Shown in pieces: positions 30,600 through 43,926 of a stretch of DNA of 64,000 nt. The notes beneath the pieces are model-generated. The model was not told the DNA's origin and ran no database searches. It saw nothing but the letters and a program-made list of their open reading frames with translations. The stretch comes from Casuarina equisetifolia (lineage: Eukaryota; Streptophyta; Magnoliopsida; Fagales; Casuarinaceae): NCBI GenBank assembly GCA_028551475.1, contig CM052358.1, positions 3,164,501 to 3,228,500 of the forward strand. Direction: 5' to 3'. The first letter of the stretch is position 1; each line of letters begins with the position of its first letter. Both the position numbers and the translations under genes were made by a program.

Positions 30600-31660
30600 C
30601 TGAACAATCAGCAAATTTGGTTTAAATCCTACAGATAATCTCTCATCATCACGTCCAGATTCAAATGTAAAGAAAAGACATTCTATAATTCGATTTTCTT
30701 TTTCACTCCTTTACTTCTATTCTATACTCCAAATTCTATTAATGAAAGTACATATTTTAAAATAAAATAAAATAAAACTCATTCGATTTTGTTTTTTGTG
30801 GGACGGAACATTTCTTTGAACACCACCAGACCTTCATTTCATGGTTTGATTTGGTCAATGAGGATTGAGCACGGCAACGTTCAGACTCTCCAGCAACAAT
30901 GACTAGGGCGATAAACATCACTTCACAGTCAATATCCGGCAAGTTCGTCAAGAAAACTTTAAACCACGCAATTAAGCATACGACGTCTGAAGTCAAGTCG
31001 TTTGTGAGGATGCAACTAGGGTCTAATAGTCAAGAAAGACCTCTTCGACGTTTTGAATACTTCCGACAACTCCCTGGGACCGCGCCCGACTTTCTTTCTC
31101 GTAATATGTTTCTGGGGTATGTTGATTTTCGCTGGAGCTGTGCATATGGCCCGGGGTTCTTGTCTGCCGCCATCAACCTCTTAACATCGAAACGAGGGTG
31201 AATGATACAAATGAGTAGGACGATAATCATCACTTCTCAATCCGTATCCCTCAAGTTCGTGAAGAAAACTTTAAACCACGCAATAAAGCATACGACGTGT
31301 AAAAGTTAAGTCGCTTTGTGAGGATGCAACTAGGATCTAGTAGTCGAGAAAGTCGTTTTCGACGTTTTCAATATTTCCAACAACTCCCGAGGACCGTGTC
31401 TGCCCTTTCTCGGAATATGTTTCTGGGTATGTTGATTTTCGCTGCAGCTGTGTATACAGGCCCGGCGTTCGTGTCTGGCGCCGTCAACCTCTTAACATTG
31501 GAACGAGTGTGAATGAGACGCAGGAAAATAAGGGGACAAAAATATATATATATATCAAAGACAATCATAATACCTTCCCTCATGGTAAGCATTTACAAGT
31601 GCTTTTAACCGATGCACGTTGAAGGGAGAGACATTCCACATGCTCTTTCTTTATAAATGT
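30600..31660. repeat. Upstream repeat R, copy 3, core duplicated in tandem
   Basis: The core of R occurs twice in a row, starting near 30909 and 31221 (period about 312 bp). Each unit runs from CGATAA(A/T)CATCACTTC to (A/G)CC(A/G)TCAACCTCTTAACAT. The units are similar but clearly diverged. Open frames in this block differ between copies and are not conserved, so I treat it as non-coding. Confidence 0.7.
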
Positions 31661-31740
31661 ATTTTAGGCATTTTGGCACCTCGACTATTTGAGGGGTTAT
31701 CTAACTAACATTTACGATAAATGAGAGTGAAGGTCCAGAT

Positions 31741-32718
31741 AAGTCAGGAACTTTCTTTGGATAGGTAGTGCAGATATACGACGCTCTTACAAAGTAGTAT
31801 GGCAAATAGTTTGTTCACCCAAGAAGGAAGGAGGATTGGGATTACCAAATCTTAAACTTTGAAACAAAGTTCTTTTGGAACGTATGCTTTGAAACCTTAT
31901 AAATCTTCCAAATGTTTCTTTATGGAGTAAATGGATACACAGTATCAAATGTAAACGAACTTCAGTAATGCAGCTTGATATCAAAGGTTCCATGGCATAG
32001 AGTTGGAGAGGTTTTCTTAAATTAAGGCATGCACTTACCTCAATTCTTAATCAATCTACCTATTGCTGCAAAGAAATTTATCAACACCTTCAACTAGTAA
32101 ATGAAAAAATGGATTGGTATAATCTCATATGGGCTGGTGGCATCAGTAAACATAATTTCATTGGATGGCTAGTATGTCAAGATCGACTTTTTACAATAAA
32201 AGGAATGGTACGATGGCTCTCTTCAATTAACTTATATTGTTATTTTTGTTAGTCCCATGTTGAAAACAGGAATCATCTTTTTTTTTAAATGTCTATAGAC
32301 AATGAGGGTTTGGAAAACTATCCTTGCTCAAAATGGAATTAGACGTGATATTAGAGAATGAAATGAAGAATTGCAATGGATGATCAAAACAACTAAAGGA
32401 AAGGATTTGGCTACCAAACTTCTTAAGTTATCTTTTTTAACTTGCATTTATTATATATAGACAAAACGTAATAAAAGACAATTTCAAAGCAAAATAGTAG
32501 ATATTCCAATTATGTTAGCTAAAGTAAGGAAAATTGTACGAGAAAGAGTTTTTTTGTTTAAAAATATTAAATCCTTACATTGAAAGGTAATTTTGAGTAA
32601 GATTTGGAGGCTTCCAGCCTTTATATTTTCGTAATTCTTGTAATTCTGGTATATGCTTCTATGCTTTTGTATACTACTTCGTATTAATACACACTTACAT
32701 TTCCACCAAAAAGAAAAA
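31741..32718 (+). mobile_element. 5'-truncated LINE (L1-like), 978 bp, with target-site duplication
   Basis: One + strand frame from 31787 reads like the C-terminal end of a plant L1-type reverse transcriptase. It has KKEGGLGLPNL, SLWSKWIHSIK and a zf-RVT-like stretch with WAGGISKHNFIGWL and CQDRLFTIKGM. Tryptophan positions are replaced by stops at least three times, so it is dead. It ends in CACTTACATTTCCACC and a short A-rich tail. It is flanked by 16-bp direct repeats (31725-31740 and 32719-32734, GAGTGAAGGT-C/T-AGA-type, one mismatch as aligned). The empty site is visible at 48553 onward and 60400 onward, where the flanks are continuous. Confidence 0.9.
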
Positions 32719-32734
32719 GAGTGAAGGTCTAGAT

Positions 32735-34030
32735 ATTATACATCGTATAAGGCCTAAAAAATAACTATTGATGATGATAACGATGATGATTTAGTATTTT
32801 TTTCCTAATGTGGATGAACATGATAATAGAATTTTTTTGCTTTGGAAATGATGTTTATCGTTTTGGGGAATCGTGCTTTTGAAGCAAATCACAGGCCAAG
32901 CTGCAATAACAGAAACAAATAAGAACATTTGCAATGTTCATTCGATTAGTTCCCTTTGCTGAGTTTGTAACAATCAATTGGAAAATGCACCGTTAGATAC
33001 TAAGGGAAAAAATGGCCATTTAGTTATAAATATAGAGTGTTGGAGTGACGTTGTCTAACGAAAACAATGAATTTAATTCCAATCGTACGATTTAATCTCT
33101 ACGGAAGGAAAAAGTCAAGGGTAGAAATTTCTTGTGCTCCAATAGGGCTACTGGTATAATGAAGCACTTTAGGCACGGTATACAAGAAAAATAAGTGCTT
33201 TATTCATGGATATTAATCACATCCAGTCGGATGACACCTTGGATGCATTAAAGGACATGTGCTTCTCTTCTTACTCAAAGCTTAAGAAGGGGATTTAAAC
33301 TAAACGAGTGGGTCAACCATTGAAGGAGGCTTTCACTGGGACATAATATGTGTAGAATATTAAACCATTGTACTAGTGATTCCAGTGCTTTCACCGGACA
33401 TATTCCATGGCACTCACTAATCAATAGATAACAATATCGAACCATACACTAATCATTCTGCATCATTGTAGCTTATTGAATGTTGATAAACTTTTCACAT
33501 GCTGTTGTCACGGAGGTTCAATCCGCAGTCCACTGATCCTAACTAGGGGGTGTAAATTGAGTTTCGGGCCTATTCTGTGACTTGTTAGCCACTTTTTGTA
33601 AGGTTTCTCCATCATAGTTTTTTAGTGAGCTATGCTAGGAGAAGTACTGGATTTCATACTTGTCTATCTTTCCAATTTAAGATATGTTTCCTGGTCTTTC
33701 ACGGTCAAATGGGCTCCAAACTGCATGCAAGGGTCTCCCATGCTGGCTTGATTTCTCACTTCGAATTTCACGAACTAAGAATAATCAAATAGGTGCTTGT
33801 GCATAACATCAGGGAACTGAAATGACGGTGTAGTCAGTATTAGATTTTTGAACTCTGTCGAACTGGAGGGACATAGCAATTACTACCTCTCTAGGACATA
33901 AAATGGACCGTTCTTTTGTTAGGCACTTCTTTTCGAGTAGATTTAGTTGCTTCTTTTTATCAATATCTCTTGCAAACAAGCTTATCTCTATGAAGTGTAA
34001 TGGCAATTAGAGAAGTTGAAAATAAATAGC
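32735..34030 (-). other. Intergenic module between C and D
   Basis: Non-coding sequence that aligns with 48570-49790 and with parts of 60430-61200 and 11040-11400. It includes the GGGCTCCAAACTGCATGCAA word near 33710. It is part of the array's intergenic unit, and I see no gene. Confidence 0.5.
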
Positions 34031-34039
34031 CAACGCACT

Positions 34040-34125
34040 AGAGAAGGACCAGGACTGCTATGACCAAATGCAGCAACCTTTTTCGCAACAACCAGACAAA
34101 GATCTGGATTTTTGTACAAGTTAAC
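34040..34125 (-). pseudogene. Decayed transmembrane exon of a receptor kinase
   Basis: Read on the - strand: TTGTACAAAAATCCAGATCT, then a segment like the transmembrane exon of the family (YKNPDLC). It matches 5645-5720 (+) and 11437-11520 (-). No other exon is recognisable beside it. Confidence 0.65.
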
Positions 34126-34710
34126 CCCAGTGCTTTTGGATTTGTCACTTCACATAGGCAGAGACCATTTCCTTGAAATCTTTCTCCTTTTATCATCTTA
34201 AAAGGAAAAAAAAAAAAAGAAAGGAAAAAATAAAGGTACAAAAACCTACCCCAAACAGGCACTCAAACAGTTTAAACAACTATATTGATCCCTTTCGAAT
34301 TCATGGCCATTTAGACAGGACTTCCGGGGGGTAGGCCACTTGGTTCACTATCAATTTATTGAATTTAAGGTGAGTTCGATGCTTATTTCAAATATAAGTC
34401 TTCTATCAGTATTTTTCCTTTTCGTCAAATTTTCAACAATTTCTTTTTCCTTGGTATAGTACCGTCCCAGTTCCTTTGTTTTGCTTCCATTTCCCACCTT
34501 TCTCAACCCAACGTGTAGGACCATTATGCTTATGGAGCTCAAGAGTCACGGCCACTCATAACTTGTACCTCCATGGTCCAAACTCCATTCTATGGTCGGC
34601 TGAGAGGAGAGAGAGGGTAGAGAAAGGAGAGGGGATGAGGAGAGTGAAATGAAAAGGACATTTTGGAAAAAGAAAAAAAATTGTTTAAGGCCACTAGAAA
34701 CAAGCCGTCT

Positions 34711-35580
34711 AGGATGTCAACAAAGAAAAAATAACTCGATTCCTGTGGAAGAAAAACTTGCTTTAATATTCACATGATTTAATCTCAGGCCAAAAATCAT
34801 TGAAATTCCATCTCTTAAGGTGAAGGATGGAAATTTATAGTGTTGCAAAAGGGTTGTTGGAATAATTAAGTGCTACAGCCAGATTTTTCCTTTCATAGCT
34901 TAGTGGCATATGCTTCTTTTCTTGCTCAAAGCTTAATGAGATGATGAACAAATAAGAACAGGGTCTACGTCAGCGACGAGCGCCACGTAGGCACCCATGT
35001 GGAAGCTGACTGGACGATTGACCGTTCCTGGGGGTGGCTGAGGTTTATGGGAATTACGAAGGGTCGGCATACAGTGTGCGAAGGCGTCAGGCGACTGTTA
35101 TAGTGCGCGCATGGGTTCAAGGCGGCTGGAGCAGGGCGTGCCAGGGTTTGTAAATTGTTTCTTGCGACTCCTCGTTATCTCCATGGTGTCTGGCAGGGAT
35201 CGGTTAGCGGTCGGTAAGAAGTAGGAACTGATTATGTCTAGTTGGCCAACTGTAGGAAGGTTGGGCTATAAAATAAGCATAAAGGGGAATGAACGGACAG
35301 GCAATTTGTGAGATTAGACAGTAGACGCTCATCTTAGTTTGTCACCATCTCATTAAGCTTCAAGCAAGAAAAAAAGCATATACCATCGACCCATGGAAGG
35401 TATAATCTGGCTGTAGCGCTTACCTATTCCAAAAACCCTGTTGCAGCGCTAGAAATTTCTACCCTTGACCTAAAGAGATGGAATTTCAATGATTTTTGGC
35501 CTGAGATTAAATCATGTGAATATTGAAAGCAAGTTTTCCTTCCACAGGAATTGAGTTATTTTTCTTCATTGACATGGCAG
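34711..35580. repeat. Long inverted repeat with a GC-rich loop
   Basis: The left arm 34711-34970 and right arm 35333-35580 are inverted copies of the same piece of the 3'-flank module, clearly alignable over about 250 bp. The loop, 34971-35332, is noticeably more GC-rich than anything else in the window, has no match in the other flanks, and carries a TATA-like GCTATAAAATAAGC near 35268. It could be an LTR-type fossil, but no end repeats were confirmed. The right arm is followed by an inverted scrap of repeat R (35583-35705), so 35333-35705 is one inverted block. Confidence 0.7.
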
Positions 35581-38500
35581 ATGCATTTACGCATGCAATG
35601 ACTTACACCGGATAAAAGTAACCCAGCGTTCAAATAACAGCACAAATAAGTTTGTAAAGGAGCATGGGGAACGTTTCTCCCTTCAACATGCACTGGTTAA
35701 AAGCATTTATACTAGTCACTCCAGTGCGTCTACCAAGCATTCCGTGGCACTCCCACTCAACAAATAACGATGCTTCTAATTAAAAGAGATCATAGAAGCC
35801 ATTTAAACTACAAATTCTGCATCATTATTGTTTAATAGTCCAATAACAATCAAAGTAATAAACCCATAAAAATGGAAACTCAAGCAACTGAAACAAAGAC
35901 AATGACATTAAACGATAATATGCCAAATTTTAGACAAAGACTAAAGTAAGACAAACCAATCATTATATTACATAGAAGGAACCCTGGATCATAGCTTGTT
36001 TAATAATTACCTAGCACGGGGAGCAATTTCAGATTCAAGCTGTAAGCCCCTAGTTTCCATCCTTTGACTTCTTTCACGACCCAAGCATTCCTTTAGTTCC
36101 GCCAGTACCTGACTCATGTCTAGCTTTTCGTTTGCAGTTGGTGGTGTGCATGACATGGCTATCTCCAAAACTTTCCATGCAGAATTGGTGTTAAATTCTC
36201 CTTCTAACCTTGGATCAACAATGTTTTTAATGTCACCTCTTTCAATGAAAGCTTAATCCATTCAAGTATGTGATTGTTTTCCATAGGACTTCTTATTATT
36301 GCAGGGCGGCCAGTGATTAGCTCTAGTAGAATGATTCCAAAGCTATATATATCACTTTTCTTGTTGAAGATTCCAAATACTTGAAATCTATAGGAGAAAC
36401 AAAAGGCAGTTAGATAAATGGGAGAAACTTAAAGCTTAATATAATGCTTAGTTATACTTTGATTGCATTCTTGTCTTATTTAGTGAGATAGTGCTAATTC
36501 CTTCAACCTTAAATAATTGTCATTGGCAAACTAATGCTTTAAACAAGCAAAATTAATTAAAAAGAAGAAGTGAAACAAGCACCTAAATTCAATATGGTTT
36601 GCTTTTTCTAAAAGATTAACATTTCTAAAGATGTTTATATTAATTTAAAATTAGATTGTAAGTTGGGTAGATTTAGAACTAATTGGAACTTGGAATTTAA
36701 CATTGGTATCCTCATGGATAGAACATATTAGGCATTAGAAATTTTATAATAACAAACTTATTGTTTTACAAATTTTTTAGAATGTGTATACATGATGCTT
36801 AAATGCATTCAAACTATAAAAGGGAGTATTTTCAAGTAACAAGTTCAATGCTTACTGGGGATCAACGTATCCTAATGTACCAGCTGGATGAGTTGACACA
36901 TGAGAGTCGTTTCACTAGCAAAGGCTCTAGACAATTCAAAATCAGCTATCTTGGCTTGCATGTATTCATTCAATAAAATATTAGAAGCTTTCAAATCTCT
37001 ATAAATTATAGGTGGCTTGCAACCATTGTGTAGATACTCCAAACCTAAGATTCCATTGTACGCCATTGTTAGCTTGTCAAAATAAAATCCAAATATGTCA
37101 AATATGACTAACCATGTAACTAGGATGTTTGCATACCATGTGCTGCATCTTCTGCTATATGAAGTCTCGCATTCCATTTCAAGACACTTGTGTTTGTTGC
37201 TGCACAAAAACATATCGAATTATCTCTTCGCTTGGGCTGTAATTGAGAACTTCCAGATTTTTGTGAAACATATACATTGATAATCCTAGATTATTAAAGC
37301 TTACATTAATGAATGGAATAGGGATACAGTTTCTTTTACAACTTAGATTGGCTATCTGCTACTGCATGTCTCCCTTCTTGTTCTTTTTGGTTCGATTTTG
37401 TTTGACGTTTTGTAACTTAGTCAGTAAGAGAATAGTTGGATCTTTGACTACTTGTGGGTTTTCATTCTTTTCTTTTGTTTTTCCCTCTCATTCTAATATA
37501 TTTCTATATATCGTGATACGGTTACTTGACAAAATTCAATACTCAGTACAGTTCCAAAGGAGGTCCTGATTGTGTTTAATGATAAGAGTTGGCAACATGG
37601 GAATGCCTACATCAGCAAGCATTTGGGAAAACTATTGCATCTTCTAAGGTGGCTTTCTGTAACTAGCAGCATGTGAAGTGCCAAAGCTTTGCCCTACATC
37701 TGATTGAAAAGGTAAATTAAGAGTGGCTTGCAGGATGCGAGGCCCTCGGTGGTAAATACCTGATAAATGCTGCTGCAGGTTACCATTAGCCATTTACTCA
37801 TATATCAGTGCCTTGTTTTCACCCTCATCACAGTATCCAAGAAGAGAAACCAAGTTTTTGTGATGAACTAGCGTTAAGAGTTGTGCCTGCATTTGAAAAT
37901 GGTGCTTCATTTAGGTTTTGAATCCTTGAAGTAAATGAAAACACTGATTGCAGGATTATGTCTGACCTCTGCTTCAAATTCCTTATACCCTTGCTTTGAT
38001 GAACAAGAGAGCAATTTCACTGCAACTTTAGTGTCATCAGTTAGTTTACCGAGATACACGCTTCCGAATCCTCCTGCTCCGATGGTTGTCTCAAAGTTAT
38101 TAGTTATTTTCACAACTTCAGAGTAGTTATATCGTCGATCCTTTGATTTGATGTTGGATCTCTCAATCATATCTACAACAAGGAAGATCAGCACATAAGC
38201 GACATGGAGAATATGTGTAGTGTTGTTATCATTGTCAGTGTTTGTGTCATTAAGTCTATTTGTCTATGTGCTACGTTACTAGGATTAAATCCGTAACGCA
38301 TTGATCCTAATTAGGATATGCAAATCAAATCTCACGCCTCAGCCACCAAGGCCTTGTGCAAATTGAAACTTTTTTTTTTTTAATTTCCACATCATTTTTC
38401 ATAACTTGAACCTTTGGAGTCTTATCGGAAAAGAAGATTGCCTCTTATCGGGTGCAGTATCTCTTGTAAAAATGCTAAAACTCTATGAATTGTAATCACA

Positions 38501-39463
38501 ATTAAAGAAGCAGAAAATGAAGAGAGAAATACCTTCACGTCTTTTCCTTCTATAAATAAGCAGAGAAATAAAGATAAGGAGAAGTAACAGGACCGCTACT
38601 GCCGATGCAACAACCGGAATCACAAACGCATTTTTCTTCTTTCTCTTGCACGGAGCTACCAGACAAAAATCTGGATTTTCATCGAATCTTGCATAAAGTG
38701 CAGCAGGTATGATCCCATGGTAAATAAGTCATTAAAAGATAGATGATTTTGTGACCAAGCAATAAGAATAACTATTTGGAACTATAGAGGAACTACAGAG
38801 GAACTTTATATCGCACTGCGGGAATGAAGTCATGATTTTCTGGTATTTGCTGTGCAAAGTAAGCAATTGTAAGGGGAAGATGAAAGGAAAGAGACAAAAG
38901 GATAACTGAAATCATCTTTACAAGCATTTGAAGAAAATTAAGGATTCGAGGCAGGAAGAGAAGCTAACCTCAAGTCCAATTTCTCATTCTTAAACCTTCG
39001 CACAAGAGCATCAGGAACTGAGCCTATGAGCTTATTAGCCGTTAAATCACTGCAAACATAGTGTTAAGCAAATCACCTCCATCTCCTAAGCTGGCAGGTT
39101 CATAACACCTCAACCACACTTAACACAACTTACAGGGTGCTCAAGGATGATAGTTGTGCGAAAACTTCAGGCAATGACCCAGTTAAATTATTATATGATA
39201 AATTCCTGAAATTAAAAGGGTCAGCAAAATTTTGGATAAACATATCTATTACCAGGATTAAATATACTCACAATGAGAAGATCCTTGGAGGATTTTCGTT
39301 AGTGCAGTTTAAACCATCCCATAACTACCGACTTGGGACACATGGATCGCCTTGCCAATTTTTAGTCACTTCGTACAAGTTCTTTATCTCCATGATAGCT
39401 TTAACTGATTTTTTTAGTTAAAAAACAATAGTTAAATCGTTGATTCAAAGAAAAAGTGACCGC

Positions 39464-39493
39464 GGGAGGGGGGGGAGGGGGGGTTTGGGTGGG
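39464..39493 (+). repeat. G-rich tract, possible G-quadruplex
   Basis: Several runs of three or more G separated by one to three bases, in an intron of gene D on the non-transcript strand. Confidence 0.6.
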
Positions 39494-42400
39494 ATGCGGG
39501 CAGAGAATTTGAAATGCACATAATCATATAGGAGTACAAGAAATTGAAAGTTAGATCCAATAATTTGCAACCGTTGCATAGACATGCCTCTACTATACTC
39601 TGAATTAATGTGTATATGATGTTGACATCTTATTACAAGATCTTTAAAAACTAGGTGGATAGTGTATCATATCACTTGGATCCCTCTTAAAAGCAACTTT
39701 ACACTGAAATATATGATCTTCCTAATAAGCTAGTTTTGAGAGAGAGAAAAATAAGTTTATTACAATGATATCAAAATTTAAGTTTAAGAAGTGACACCCC
39801 CTATATATAAGGGATATATTATATTTTAATGAAGCTCACATCCGATATTGTCTATGAGAGGACATCTTTAAAATAGTATGAAAAATGTCTCATACTATGT
39901 AAATCGTATTTGGTAATTAACTTTAAAATAAAATGCATCTTCCTTCCTTTTGAGTCAAATTTAAGGAGAAAAATAAACTTCTTAAAATTGATAATGCCAA
40001 AATGAATATCTTTCTTGCAAGATAGAGATGCATACCATCGTCTATGAAGGTAGGTCTATTTGGGAGTTGTCTGAACCCAAAGACACCAAAGGCGTTGAGG
40101 ATTGGAGGAAGCTCAGTGCCCTCAGCCGAACTTATTGAAAAGGAAAGCCGCCCTCCCGCAACTGGTGAATCATATTGGACTATGGTAACTGATTTTAGAT
40201 ATTCAAGTTTAACGGATTCTGTCAGAATGCTGTCATCGTTCAAACAAATTGCCAATTCCCTCTGCTTCCCGGCCTCAAGTTTCTCGATCTCAGCAAAGTG
40301 GAAGTACAAATAAAATTTAGTATCTGAAGCTACTACATCCCAGCCAAGTCTCAAGGGAATGCTAGCATTTCGTGTTTTGGCCGCAGTCCTCATCACTTCC
40401 TCTGGTAGTTCATACGCATAATCAATGCTTCGGCTGTAAATAGTGGCGTTCGTAGAAATTGAAGTGGAATCATTCACTTCTAGAGGATTCCAGAAGCGAT
40501 CATAAACATCGGTTGGATACCTAAATGGGAGAAAATTTTTCGATCGAGTTAGAACAAAACGATATTAGAACAACCGATGCACATGAACAAGGTAGGCGGA
40601 ACTGAAAGTAATGTTCCCACCAAAAAGTAAAGAAAGCTAGATTTCTGTTAGAGGTGACACAGCATTTACATATGTTTCAAAGTTTAAAAGGCAACAACTG
40701 TGTTAGTATCTGCTTTCCTTCTCCGTAAAGTGACATGGAAATTAACCTAAATGATCAATTTTGAATTAAATTATCTATATATTTTTTCACAGATAAAACC
40801 ATAAGAAAACAAATAATTATGCTCATGACAAAGGATTGTTAGCCAGCATAGCCAAAGAGACAATGACTCTTTAGCTTTATTATGGACAGTTTCTCCATGG
40901 TCAACAATACTGATTAGACTCTAATCATAATCATGGATGTGAGGATGGTAAAAAAAATATTACGAAGATAGTGGATTTTTTTGTACTTAAATTCTTTTCA
41001 TCTGAAAGGCACAAGCATGCTACGTTAAATTTGATGGATATCACAACGGTAAAAAATAAGAACCGATCATGTGATATAATTTTCATTTAACTTAGCTAGA
41101 AACGTTAGCAAAAAGAACACCTTGAAATTGTTGCATAGTTTAAGAATAACAATTGCTTCATAATAGAGTTTGAGGATGTTTAAAAATCAAATAAATGTTG
41201 TAGAAAATAATTTTAATTTCTTAAGGAATAAAATACATGACAGGCAGTAGAAATGAACTCACTTTTCTTAGGATATGAATTGAATCATTATACCATATGC
41301 TCCTAAAGATGTATGAAAAATATTAAAACAAAAGGAATTCCATGGAATAAAGTATGGCAATGTGATTCAAGATGAATACTTAGTGGTAGAAAGCACTTAC
41401 TTGGTTTATAAAAAATAAAAATAATAAATAAATAAATAAAAAGCAAAATGAAAATGATATAAATGTGACATCTGGACATTGTTAAGGTGATTCACCTGAA
41501 GCCTACTTCACCGGCCCTACCAACATCGTATTGCAATATGATTGCTATTGCTTAAGCTTCAATGTGATGAATGGAATAATCCAAAAACCGTAGATCCGAT
41601 GTTGGTATATAGGGTATTCCTTGACCAACGTTCACAAGACACACATCTATATAATCCATAGAGGGAACATATATAGCATCGTAAAATACACTTGGTGAAT
41701 CCACTGTTAGCCATTTATTAACTCCAAGATATAGATCAAATAATGGAGTTTTGTTCTTGCCATCGTAATTCCCGTAGATGAACCGAGCTCTAATCATATA
41801 GTTATTGTTTCTTCCTCGCTCTGGTCTCAGGTTATAACAATTCCTTGTTCCTTCCGGAAAACTTCTCAATGTCTTTGCATATTGAAAATATTTCTCATAG
41901 AAATCAGGGGATACCTTTCTGGCTATTCCGATGTTTATAAGTTCTTTATCTGATTTGTAAGGAATGCTCGTTGGCTCATCTACGAAATCTTCATTGCCAC
42001 CACAGTCAATGCTAATGAACCCTTAAAATTGATATGGTACCTCGTATTAAATATCACACCCACGTTTACGAGAAGGACTAAATAAGAGGCTTATTTCTAT
42101 GGCGTCTACGGTTATCTGATAAAATTGGTATCATAATTTATAGAACACCGAAAACCAAAAAATAATTCTAAGCAGCTTAGTTCCAACTAGGTGTAGAAGA
42201 CTTGTTTGGATTTAAGATTCAACAAAAGCTTTTTTGAACATCTGCACTCATGCTTAGTAACAGTAGAGAAGGAGACGTGTAATATTTTCGGGGGAGCAAT
42301 AATGATACTATGACTTCAAGTGACTGTATCGCTTTGATATCTATTGTTAGGCGATTAGAAGACTATATTGTTTGTTAGAAGAATGAGAGTCTAGACTAAA

Positions 42401-43347
42401 TGTTTTCGATAAGTGCTTGATCACCTAAAAAAGATGGACCATAGGGACCTAAAGAAAGGCTTTCTTTTTATTTTTTGGGTTAGGTAAAAAGAATTTGAGG
42501 ATATCGGATGTCGAGGACCTAGGGCTTGGATGACCAATAGCCACTACTAGACCACTAGTCTGTCAACAACCCAAAAAAAATAAAAAATAAATTAGGTAAC
42601 TAAGGCGCTGGTCAATCGAAAATATATTTTGCGGTGGCTACAAACTCTTGAAGAGACGGTAGGATAATAAATTGTTCATTTTTTATTTTTGTCAAACATG
42701 GAAACAGCATTCATCAAAGCTTTTAATTTATTCTTCGTCCTTCTTACTTTATTAGTTTTTTATCGGCCAATTCTTCCGATTTCCTGATTTCAGCTTTAAT
42801 CAAAAGGTCCATCATTTAGATGCAAAGGATAATAAAAGATGTAAATCTTCAAGTTTCTTGCACCTAAGGGAAATAGGAACATATTGGGACATTGTAAACA
42901 TGTTTCAAACTATTGAATGGAAGCTAACTCCATTTGGTTAAACATTTCTAGGAATTTCCCGGTTTCCATCAATCAAGAAATATCACACTTCATCACCGTG
43001 CATGTTCTTGAAAATCGTTGCTTGATATGTGTATCTTGAAAAGGTTTCTTAAAATATCATTAACTTGATGTCAAGCAATATGTATACACCTCAGGACAAA
43101 AAGAAAAACAGGAAAACATATGTGCCTTTCGAAAGAGCAGATGTGCAGGTTGACGCCCGTCTAAATTATTAAACATACTGCGCATAGAGCACTCCGCAGG
43201 ATTTTGGATTTTTTTTTTTTTTTTTTTGGACGGGGGTTTGAAAGAAGGCTTTAAAATAAGAATGAAACAAATAATGAACAGGATGGGCATGGCCGGCAGT
43301 TTTCATTTTAATTTTCTATTTTTTTTGGAATCTCTCTTTCAATCTTC

Positions 43348-43458
43348 TTTTTTTTTTTGTGAAAAGATTAGTTTTCATTAATGAAATTGTGTTTACAAAA
43401 AACACATGAACATACCTTAACATTACAAAAATAACTAAAATTATGAAAAGATAGAGAT
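43348..43458 (-). mobile_element. LINE 3'-end fragment in intron 1 of gene D
   Basis: On the - strand, about 110 bp with the TTTTTGTAATGTTAAGGTAT and ATTAATGAAAACTAAT words end in an A tail. The arrangement resembles the LINE 3' ends at 26761 and 31741-32718. Similarity is lower than for the other fragments. Confidence 0.45.
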
Positions 43459-43903
43459 TAGAAATCTCTAAATCTCACTAATTCTTTTTTTTTTCTTACC
43501 TTCCCTAATTATATATGCAATGCTAGTCCTCTGAAAAAAGACAGAGTTTGAATATATCTGAAGATTTGAGAGTCATCTTGAGACTACTCCAATTCTTTTT
43601 TAATATATCTGAAGATTTATAACTCAGCTTTATTTCTAAGTCTTGAAAAATTAAGGTCATAAAATATTTTGGAGAAGGAAATAATTTTAATTTGGAATTA
43701 GGAAAAGAAGTTTGTTCAGCGTATTTTTGTTTGCTTTGGCTTTCTAACCAAGCCAAGGTTGGTTATGTAGATTCTTATTTTTTATATAAATTAAATGAAT
43801 TCCTACTCAGGAAAAAAAAACTCAATTCTTTAGTGAAATAGTAAGAGAAATTTAAACCCTAAAAGAAACATAATGAGATAACAAGAAGAAATTTGGGTAG
43901 AAA

Positions 43904-43926
43904 GGGGTGGGTGGGTGGGGGTGGGG
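43904..43926 (+). repeat. Canonical G-quadruplex motif
   Basis: Five runs of three to five G separated by single T bases, on the + strand in intron 1 of gene D, followed by an AG-rich stretch. Confidence 0.75.

Noticed and set aside
30899-31512. Open frames in repeat R, also near 47662-47988 and 46385-46829
   Set aside because: The frames differ between R copies in strand and phase and are not conserved, so R looks non-coding.
34971-35332. GC-rich block as a possible bacterial or viral transfer
   Set aside because: There is no open gene in it and it lies within the loop of an inverted repeat; an LTR-type fossil or other plant repeat is more likely, and composition alone is weak evidence.
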